From the NCBI GenBank assembly GCA_016617855.1, contig JAECUM010001821.1, forward strand, positions 117,278-181,277: a DNA stretch of 64,000 nt, read 5' to 3'. The position numbers and the translations under genes were made by a program. The first letter of the stretch is position 1. Each line of letters starts with the position of its first letter. The notes under the pieces were generated by a model. That model was not told the DNA's origin and did not search any database. It saw only the letters and a list, made by a program, of their open reading frames with translations. This document shows, one piece after another, positions 40,301-52,100 of the stretch. Source of the stretch: Megalonaias nervosa. Lineage: Eukaryota; Mollusca; Bivalvia; Unionida; Unionidae.

Positions 40301-43056
40301 CATGTAGTGATGTGTGTGTTTGTGTGTGATTTGGATTTTTAATGTAGCTTTAACAATTTTGCAGTCATATTGCTAAGATGTCTGCAGTGTGGCAGTTTAT
40401 AGTAATGTCTAGCAATGGGGCATCATACCACAGACATGTAACATGATGTCCCACCCAGTCACATTATCCTGACATCAGACCGACCAGTCCTAACACTAAC
40501 CTCTTAATGCTGAGTGCCTAGCGAGGCAGCTGTTAGTACCATTTTTTGTAAGTCTTTGGTATGACTTGGCCATGTTTCAAACCTGTGATCTCCCACATCT
40601 GAGGCAGAAACTCTAACCACTAGGCCACTGGAGCAGTCTGTAGTAGTAGTGACGAAAGATTTTTAAAATGGCTGACCTGATGGCCAAGTTGGATATCCAA
40701 TGGTTTCCATTTTAGGATCAACTAGATTCTTGAGATAAGCGTGTCTGTAAAGTTGCGAGGCAATCCTCAATAGTTTAGGAGGAGTAGCAATAAGAAATGT
40801 GTGATAATGGACACCAGACAACAGGTCATTGCTTCTGGTCTATGACCAGTAGAGGTAAACCTTGTGGAAGCAAAGAGATTTCTCTACATGTACATTTCAG
40901 ATAATGACTACAATATTTACAAATGTTCCACGGCAAAAGATCAAAAACTGTGTGACTAGTCGTACTAATGAAACCGTCAAACAATACATTCAGCCACATG
41001 ACATAAAGGGCAATAACTATAATAAATATGGTGGGAGGAAAGTAATTTGCCAATACAGTAGTCCCCCTCTTGAACGGCCCCCCTGACCAGCGGCCACCCG
41101 CTCCTTACGGCCAGAATCAGTTGGCACCGACAAGTTTGTGTTCAAAAGAACCCCTCACGAAAGGCCACCCCGCTAACGCGATCAGCGGCCAGCATATTAG
41201 TGCAAAAATATAAAATTTACCCCTCACAAGAGGCCGCATTTCATTTTGTAATATATATCCAGAACCAGTATTTTATTCATAACGTGTGTTTAGTAATCCA
41301 ATTTCTGTTTCCCGATGTCAGATTTTTGTTACTGACAGAAGTGTTGACTAAAGTACATGTACTACCAAGGTTAATATTACATCATTTACCCCTCATGAGA
41401 AGCCACATTTATCTCATAAAGCCGAGTAAGACTAAAATTTTATTCCATACAAAAGGTAAGTACACGTAATCCAATTAGCCTTACTGCTGTGTTATCATGA
41501 GATGTCCGGTTTAGTCACTCTGATAATTGTTAAGGTTACAATTATTGAACAGTAGTAACAGCTGAGAAGTGGCGGTATTGATGTACAATACAAATGTCAG
41601 CAGGAAAATGGTTTGATAGCCTTTATGGCTTCCCTTAGTAAGATGTTGAGCTTGTTCACTTTCATAATTAGTGGCTATTACTATTGACAATAATTGTCAA
41701 GTTTACAAATCCTAACGGCCGTGAGGTGCTATTGTTCAGGTTAAATCTGCGTACATATCGAAGGCGTTTTTGGCTTCTCTCTCTTAGTGCAAAGAAATGT
41801 AAAAACAATAGGGTACCAGACTGCGACTAATGAATCACGTGAAAAGATCGCTGCCTTTAAAAACACATGGCATTTTGTTTAAATGCAGAAAAATTGTTTT
41901 ATCAGTCTTGTAGTTGGCAACATTGTTGATTACAACTGGATGTGATTGTCAAGATCATAACAGGATCAGCATAGGCTAAAAATAGATTTTGTGCAGACAT
42001 GGGCACACACAGAGAAATTAACCTTGAACAAAACATAATACCAGACAAAGACCGAAAAATCACGTGACAACACATTTATCGCTTCCTTTGCGAAGAAGGC
42101 ATTTCGTCCGCTCTACAAAAGTTTCGTCTGCATAATTAAATTGCATACAGTTAGCAACATCCGAATAAATCATTACCAAACATTAACATTTCATCACGTA
42201 TACGGAGACATTATTTTAAAAAAAGTTGGTTATTCTACTCTATGACATCGGGTGCAGTGGGGAGGGGGGACTTGCAGAACAATTTTAGGTATAGAAAAGA
42301 CTTGAATAAAACAATTTTATGTTGAAAAAACTCGAATAAACAACGTCGTAACCAATAAGGAGGTTATTCAGCAGCAGTGGGAAAATGGAGCAAATGGAAA
42401 GAGAATTATGTAGGTACCAAGATTTAAATGACGTTCTTGAATGGTTTTGCAATGTGCATGACAACAACACACGCTTGCATAACACGCTTACGCCAAAAAT
42501 AAAAACTATTAATGCATATTCAGTTGAAATAAGTCTATTATTATATGAAGAACCTTTTAATAATTAATGTTACTTTTAAACGAAGATATTAAATGAAGAT
42601 ATTAAATGCTTTGAAGAATGTAGCTTTCTTACTACATACATTACATATACTTCTCACAAAAAATTAGTCCCCCTCTGGAAATGCCACCCGTCTTATAAGG
42701 CCACTTTCCCGGTGCAGAAGGGGTGGCCGTATAAGAGGGGGACTACTGTATGTGCATCTTCAGGTGAGGACCAACATATTTACCAAGTTTCATGGCAATC
42801 CACCAAAAACTGGGAGAATGTTACGCTGATGAGATTGTGTCATGCTACAAGACAACTGCCACAAAAATTGCAGGAGCAAAGGGATTTGACTACATTTGCA
42901 GCTTCAGATGAATACCGTAATATTTATCATGGCAGTCCATCAAATATTGTTGAATTAGTTGCACTAGCAAGATCATGGCAGATGGAAAGATTAACTTATG
43001 GTTGGACAGACATGAAGATTACAACAGGTGTATAGCCCCATGTCTGTATATATACA

Positions 43057-43138
<82 letters not shown>

Positions 43139-46100
43139 GTGTAGAACTGCGTGGATGGATCAATAATGACAGAACCCATATCAACAAAAGGCAATTTACT
43201 GGACCAGAACTAGGAAAAAAAAATTTCAGACCTGAATGCAAATCAATTACATTTTTAACAGAATCTTTTTATTGATTATATTAAAGGTTGTATCTATTCT
43301 GTGTAAATTTACAATGAAAATTCACGGATTAATATATGGATTAATATATGGATTGATTATTTATGACAAGAGAACCAATAATGGAAACTCCAAAAATAAA
43401 TCACTCTTATTTTTACCTATTTTTTGTGTGCATGCTGCATAAAATTTGTAACATTCTGTATATAATTTTATTGAGAAGAACTTTCAGCTTAACTGAAGAA
43501 ATAAAAGCAAAAAAAAATAAATAAATAAATAAAGTAACCGCTTCTAAAATCAGTCAAACATTGTCAGTTAGTGTCTGGGCTCCAGGCACTGATAAGGATC
43601 TTACTGCCCTAGGTGATCCTTCTACCTGTATCCACCTAACACCTACCTAGCTGTCTGGCTCAGGGGGATAATGGTGATCCCCAACCTGTATGCTGTAGGG
43701 GTCTACCTAGCTGCTTGACTTAGGGGAATAATGGGTATCCCCTACCTGTATGCTGTAGGGGTCTACCTAGCTGCTTGACTTAGGGAATAATGGGTATCCC
43801 CTACCTGTATGCTGTAGGGACCTATATAGCTGCTTGACTCAGTGATCCTTCTACCTGTATCCACCTAACACCTACCTAGCTGCTTGGCTTGGGGGGATAA
43901 TGGTGATCCCTCTACCTGTATACACCTAACACCTACCTAGCTGCCTGACTTGGGGGTGGGAATAATTATGATCCCCTACCTGTATGCTGTAGGGGACTAC
44001 CGAGATGATTAGTTCTGGGGATAATAAGCTAAGAAAGCTATGATTTAGAAATTATGACCCACAACCGCCACTGCCAGGTTAACAGCCACCTCTGCTTATA
44101 AGGCAGCAAATAAAGTGAAAAATCAAACCTGTAACCAAAGAAGCTGTTGGTTTGTTTGATACAGCTTGTTTTGATCTGCTGTGATCCTAGACTGAAGAAG
44201 CCACACAAGAAGTTATAAAGAGAACATAAAACATTGGGATTTAAATAATAAAATGTAAATTAATAATTACCATATTTACCAGGTTTTTAGATGTAAAAAA
44301 TAGTCTATTCTGTCCAAAAACATGCAAAAATATATTTTACTGTGTCCTAAAACATATGCATGAATAACAAATCAAAACCCAAGCAATGAATACCACACCA
44401 ACAATATCAGACAAACCTTTATAGTTGAATAGCAAATTAATCAAACATTGTGTGCATGGCAATGAACGAAAAAGGATATTCAGGGTTCGTATGCTTCCAC
44501 TTAATTGAAATTCTAAGACTTTTCCAGGACTTTCCAGGGCCTCAAAAATAGATTTCTTGGACCTCAAATATAGGCAGTAAAAGTGAAAATCATGCACAGA
44601 ATGACCAATGATACAAACCAATCAAGTTGAAACACTACTGGCAATACATGAGACACCAAAGATTGGCAATACCACAGAGACACCAGAGATTGGCAATACA
44701 ACAGAGCAAGATCATCAATGAACCAATCATGCAAATATTTCTAGAACTCTATTAAAAAAAAAAATTGGTTAAAAAATAATTTCAGTTGCCAAAATGATTT
44801 TTAAGGACTTTCAAACTAAAATGTCAATTTTCAGGGATATCAAGGCATTAAATTTAAATCCAGTACTTTCAAATTTTTCAATGATGCATATGAACCTAGG
44901 ATATTAATAACTTTAGAAGTGTCTAATTTATTTTAAACCAGAAAAAAGTGCAAGTATATTGGAAAAACAACTTCACATGTGAAGCAAAAATCTAAGTCTT
45001 TTTCTCCTACCCACTGCAGAATTCCACACAAACATAACCAAGATTGCTCTTGAAATTTATCACTGAATTTTAACAGAACAAAAATAGATAAAACAGGATG
45101 AAAGTGGAATTTAATTTCCACATAATTACTAAAATAAGTATTTCAGTGGCAGGGTAGGAGAGCCAGTCAAAATCTAAATATTCGAAAGAGAACTAATGAA
45201 TCAATTTTGGTTTCAGCAGTTCTACACTGAAACTCATACACTCATCACAAAATAAATTATTTTCCAATGCTTTTAAGTTCAAAAAAATATATAAAATATA
45301 TGAAATAAGGATCTGCTTTGTTGAAATAAATATATTTAATAAAATGTTTAACTAAGTTATTTTTAAGTGAAACTCATTGCTCATTAAGTGACTTGCATGT
45401 GACAGTGCAGGTTTAACATTGGCAAAGCTGTTCACTTCAAGTGGATATGGATATGATAGTGTCTGCATGGAGATATGGAAGGTTAGTTTAAAAATTCAAA
45501 ATATATAGAAGAATTGAACCATTTTCATGCAAATTACATCAATATTGAATAATTATTTAATTAAATGCAAAAAGGAGTAAAAGTCACAGTGTGTCAAGGA
45601 AAAAACTAGCAGCATGAACGATTTAAGTAAATATGTAAATCATCAACAGTCAGTTGTTGTTGGCTTAATGCAATAGACTATACATGGCAGAACACATCAT
45701 TAATAGTAAAACTTGCCTTAATACATACCTCTATAAAAAGGACACCTGCTTACAAGGTTAATACATTCATCAGTACCTTTTCTTGTATATTTTCACCTGC
45801 ACATAAAATACACCTGAGCACAAAGACCAGTATGTGTTCTTTAAAGTCCAGTTTACTGTACACATAAAATGAAGCAGAAAGTGATAGGGATTGAGTTTTG
45901 ATGAAAAGGTATGTATCTCTAACTTGTCACATTGACCTTTGTGACCCATGTGACCTGATATTAGAACTTTGTAAAGCAACATGCAATAAACTAGAAAGAG
46001 GGACAGAGTCCCAAATTAACAAAATTAAATGTGGTTAAAAACTGTATTGGCTATGTATGTATGTATGCATGCATGTATGTATGTATGTAAGAATTGCAAA

Positions 46101-49100
46101 ATCTTCAGGATAAATATGACTTGTATGAAACTAAAAGGCCCTGGATCCCTGCTTGAATAATGGGTTGGGGATAACTAGACCCTGGATATCTGCTTTAAAA
46201 CTGAGTAAGGCTAACAAAGCCCTGAATCCGTCCTGGTACCCATGTAACTCTCTGACAAAAATGGTCTAATTTAGTGAGATCTTGATTCAGGTTTCCATAT
46301 ATGCTAATGGAACAAATAAATGCACACAATATGCAAAACATAATTTCAATTTTAGCATTTCTACTGATGACAAATATGAGAACAATGAATGTGACCAACC
46401 TCCTCTGAACCTATAAGACACATACTAAATTCTAAATGGCGTGCCCTTTCCCTGACACTTTAGGCTTCTGAATGTCTGTTATGTGGTCAGTATGGAGGCA
46501 GCAATTTCTGACAATGTCTTCATCAGCCATCATTCTGATGATCTTGCATGCAAAGAAATGTCTTGCAATTTAAATACAGTGCCTAAATTGGTGCTCTCCC
46601 TCATTGTTTGTGAATGTGAAAATGTGTTAGATCCAAGAGCAATACCAGAGGGCTTTTTGAGACCTACCTGAAGTTCCCATGATTTATTTCTGTGGCTATC
46701 AATTTTCATGGTTTTGTGAAAAAGAATGCTTTCATTGGCACTTAAAGTTTTGAATTGGCAAAGGAGTCCTAAAGTGTCCACAGAGTCCTAAAGTTTATAG
46801 AAGTCCTAAAGTTTCCAAAGAAGGACCATTTTTCATCAAGTCTTTAAAGTTGTGATTAGTAGCAACCCCTGACATCCCAAAAAATTGGTACCCTACAAAA
46901 AACAGTGAAGTGAAAGTCTAAGCAGACTAAAAACTCTTTTACCAAACTGAAAAGTAGCTATCTATTCAAAAAGAAACATGTATTTCCCATAATCCAAGGT
47001 ACATTTCTCATGATCTGAGATCCGTGTTCCATAATCCAAGACACATTTTTCATGATCCATTATCCAAGATGCAAGGTACAGTTCCCATTATCCAAGGTTT
47101 ACATTTTTAAATCAAACAAGCAGAAAAGAAATGGAGAATGAAGAAACTCTGATAAGGTTCTAAAATGATTTGTAAATTGGGGCAGAGAAACTCAAGGGTC
47201 CAGAATTTCAGATAAGGAAAGACAAAATGGGAAAAATGGAGCTTAATTTTCAGTCAGACTAAACACCTGGTACTGTAAAACACTGAACATCCAGACTCTC
47301 TGAAACTTGTATTTCTTTCAGTGGATGGCAGCATGTCTAGAAGTTTGATCTAAAAATATTTTAACAGCTATTAAGTTTTTAGAATCTTAGCAGGACACCT
47401 AAATTTGTGAAATCTGATTGATTTTAGCAGCAAGATATAAATGCATGTTGCTGAAAAATCAAATGTGAAAACTGTTTGTTACAAATATGCTAAATTTACT
47501 GAAACGGTAACAAAACAATCCAGTCCAGTTCTAAATGTCCATTAGGTATTTGTTCCAGATTTCTGATAAAACACTTCACCAACAATAACAACGATAACTA
47601 CAGACCATCACATCACAAGAGCCCAATTATCCTTTGAGCATGCAATTGAATTTTGATTTTAGTTACAACTTATGTTGTAGCAGATGACGTCACATCCTGA
47701 ATTCTATTCCAGTTGGTACCATTTCTGCCAGTCATTTGTCAGAAATTTTCTGCAAGGTATTTCAGTAGGACTGGCATTAAAGAATTTTTCATTAATACAA
47801 GTTGAAGTATAACATGGGCTGTGTTTAGAAACATTAGTGTTTGGTGGCATTAGGCTATAACTGGTCTAATAACCCTACCCGTATGGTCTGCCAGTGAATG
47901 TGCTTGATGGCAAAAACTACAAGTTGAGGTAGGCTGTTTGCCATGATTAATGTACGCAAATTTTTGTTTCAATCAGGGTAGAGCTTACCAACTGACATGC
48001 CCATAGTTGCTTGGAGAACCTAGATACAGTTAAATTACCTTGAAATTTGTATGACGTGTAATTAGATTACTTCCAAGATGAGATCGATTAAATATACATT
48101 TTCAAATGGCCAGTAATGATTATTTATGACTCTATGAAGAACACTATAAATCTGAAAATTCAATGCTATGGCAATCTGATGCTAGCATATATCCACCATT
48201 CTGAAAATTGCTGAGAGAGAACATGCCATTCAGTACTGACAAGCTGCTTTCTGAATTAACAGTCTTACTAAGCACAGCCATGTTTTACCCATTATGCCAT
48301 TAAGAAACATTACCCCTTCAATTTTACCCATAACGTCATTAAGAAAACATTACCCCTTCAATTTTACCCATAATGTCATTTAGAAAACATTACCCCTTCA
48401 ATTTTACCCACAATATCATTAAGAAAACATTACCCCTTCAAATTTACCCATAATGTCATTAAGAAAACATTACCCCTTCAATTTTACCCCTAATGTCATT
48501 AAGAAACATTACCCCTTCAATACCCCTAATGTCATTAAGAAAACATTACCCCTTCAAGTTCAATGCCATTAAGAAAACATTACCCCTTCAATTTTACCCG
48601 TAATGCCATTAAGAAAACATTACCCCTTCAATTTCACCCTAATGTCATTAAGAAAACATTACCACTTCAATTTTACCCATAATGTCATTAGGAAAACATT
48701 ACCCCTTCAATTTTACCCATAATGTCATTAAGAAAACATTACCCCTTCAATTTTACCCATAATGTCATTAAGAAAACATTACCCCTTCAATTTTACCCCT
48801 AATGCCATTAAGAAAACATTACCCCTTCAATTTTACCCCTAATGCCATTAAGAAAACATTACCCATTCAGTTTTACCCATAATGCCATTAAGGAAACATT
48901 ATCCATTCAGCTTTATCCATAATGCCATTAAGAAAACATTACCCATTCAGTTTTACCCCTAATGCCATTAAGAAAACATTACCCATTCAGTTTTACCCAT
49001 AATGCCATTAAGGAAACATTATCCATTCAGCTTTATCCATAATGCCATTAAGAAAACATTATCCATTCAGTTTTACCCCTAATGCCATTAAGAAAACATT

Positions 49101-52100
49101 ACCCATTCAGTTTTACCCATAATGCCATTAAGAATCATTACCTATACAGTTTTACCCATAATGCCATTAAGAAAACATTACCCATTCAGTTTTACCCATA
49201 ATGCCATTAAGAAAATACCCACAATAACTTTCATGAATCTGTTATAGTTCACTACAAAGTCATGCTTCTTATTAAAAATTACAATTTACTTACCTGCTCA
49301 AAATAGTTGGGCAGTCATGATATCAAGGTCTATACTTATTACTAATATATTTGGTAAATTATTTTTTGTCCCAAAAATCTTCAAAGATAAACCTCATCAC
49401 CCCTGCTGAATTTGACTTTAAAATATTACAATATACAAATACTGAAACTTTAAGTTCATGGTATACTTCCTTAGTTAGGCTGAATAAATAAAAAATTCTG
49501 ATAATCAGTGTCCAGAGAATCAATGACATACTGTATCATCACAAAATTAAATCCCATTCCAACATTAAACACACACCTGTTTATCCTGAAGCTGTTTCTC
49601 AAGGTCAGCCATTGTTTGCTGGTCTCCATTTATGTGATTCTGTTACATCATGAGAAAGAATATAGCAAGTTATAATTAATCTAATTCTGTTATGGCATGA
49701 GAAAGCGAGTTATAATTAATCCAATTCTGTTCTATCACAAGAAAGCATGTTATTGTAGGAGCCTTAGAAAGGATTTTAATACATTTGAACTTTTTTTTCT
49801 ATACCATTTATTTGATTTGATACAACAAAAAAATTCCAAAAATCCAAGATCAAAACATAGCACCTAACACATTAACCTCTGGTGCCGTGTTTATGCGGCA
49901 GGAGGTAGCAGCCTACTTCCGAGCTCTGTAGCGTCAAGGTACTGTATGATACACTAAAGTGGGTGGTATTATAGAAAGGCAGACAGATGTAGCTTTACAA
50001 TGATACCAAATAATCTGGATGTTCTAGTTGCACTACAAAATACAGAGGGAAAAACGTAATTTTTTGGAACGGAGTTTTTTCCACCCAAAATTCGCCCGAG
50101 GTTGGAATTCAATTTTGTGTCCGGATTTGAGACCTTTTGGCTTCATATCTAAGACAGACCGGTTTGAACTGCACACAGACAGGCGAACCTTTGCAAAAAG
50201 TACAATAAGATGGGCATTTGGAATAAAGAGTGGTCTCGATACGAAAATGATAGGTCAGTTAAGCAAAAAAAAAAATTAAAAAAATCCAACTTTTACCCTT
50301 CTGCTCATGCGCGGGCGAAATAGCCAGTGAAAAACAATGTTTCTAACACAACTAGGCATTAGGTTAACCAAAAATCTCTTGAAGGTTGATGTATTAGGAT
50401 GTATTCAGAAATAGCCCCTAAAATGTGTTTCCTACTCGCATTTCTGGCGAAAATGACAAAAACCTCCAGGGGTTAATGTGTTAATTAGTTTCTCATAAAT
50501 GTTTGTGGACATAACTGTGATGGTTATACATGTAGGAAGATTTGCGCTTTTCACATTAAATACAAATGGGCATATTACATATGTGATGATTACACTGAAA
50601 CCAAATTAAAATATACAGCTGAAACACGAATTTCACTTGACAGAACTTATTTGTTTATTGTTTCTTAAAGTGTTGCCACTAGAAGGCATTACTGACATTT
50701 TGGTGAATATCTTTTATCAGAAATCAGTTTACCCTGTAGCTGTTTCTGAAGGTCAGCCATTGTTTGCTGGTCTCTGTTTATTTCATTCTGTTATATCACA
50801 AGAAAGCATATTATAACTGTCCAATTCTGTTAAATCATGAGAAAGCATGCTATAATTAACCTGATTCTGTTGTGTCATGAGAAATCATGTTATAATTATC
50901 TAATTCTATTGCATCATGAGAAAGCATGTTATCAATGGAGTCACACATAAAGAACAGATTAATTATAAATGATTTCCTATGAGATTTAAGTTTGCTCACA
51001 AAACTGACAACTGAAAAGAAATAAAATTTGAAGCAGAATGAATACTTGAATAAGGAATGGCATAAAAACACTGCTAGTAAATGGCACAGGGTGGCAAAAC
51101 TGAACAGTTAAGAGAGGCAGCTTGCCATGGGTAATGCATACAAATTTTATCACTCACAGAAGAGCCAACTGAGACATGTAAACAGAGGCTTGCTGAACCG
51201 AAATGTAGATATGCAGTTAATTTACCTTAGATGTTGTATGCCTGATATGTATTGAGATCTTTTTACGACACTGTATGGATTAAATATACATTTTCACTCA
51301 GCACATATTATTTGTTCACCTTTGAAGAAGACAGTTAAAAAGTGGAAATTTCAATGCAATGCCAACTTGATGGAAGCATATACATGTATACACCATGTTG
51401 AAAATCCCTGCTTGAGGACAGGCCATTCTGGAATGACAAACTGACCTCTGCAGTAACAATGCTCAATCTGATGCTTCGGATAAAGCCATGGTACCAGTGG
51501 TACCCATAATGCCTTGCAGATAAATACCCACAATGACATGCAAAGATGGGAACACATCTCCCGGAATTTCCATGTATGCTGTTGTTCACAAAAGATTATA
51601 TTTCTTATCAAACTTTCAATTTACTTACTTGCTCAAAATAACTGGGCTTTTGTGATGTCAATGTTTGTAATTAATTTCTTTATATTTGGTGAAGTATTTT
51701 TGGTGCAGATATCTGCAAAAGATACATGTACTCTCCCTGCTGAATTTGACTTTAAGATATTATAATATACAGTATAAAAGTACTGAAAATGCAGTTTTTT
51801 TCCAGGGGTGAAACAATTTTAATGACACAATATTAATATCTGTTGGTACTGCTGAACTAACCTTTCTGGGATGGAAATTACTTTCAATTTTATCAGTATG
51901 ATGAAAATTCATCTTCCCATAGGGTGACTTTTTGCATGGTCCCAGAACCCTGCTCTATAATCCAGTGCCTGCCCAGTGATCTTCTAATAATGGATAAATA
52001 CCATTAGTGGGATATCAGTGTGAAGTGGGAGGATTTTGTTGTTGCTGGTGTTGTTTTGGGTTCAGAGTCGTTTTTCAGCACAACAGGCTATAAATGGCAG

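Noticed and set aside
46674..46750. Possible exon ending CTTCAG|gtaggt with [19 protein letters not shown]
   Set aside because: The sequence belongs to a dispersed repeat (CACAAAACCATGAAAATTGA) and no acceptor gives a phase that fits neighbouring exons.
49285..49310. Strong donor-like GAGCAG|gtaagt, repeated in block B at about 51630
   Set aside because: Every frame between it and any upstream acceptor contains a stop; the matching site in block C is degraded. It is conserved only because the block was duplicated.
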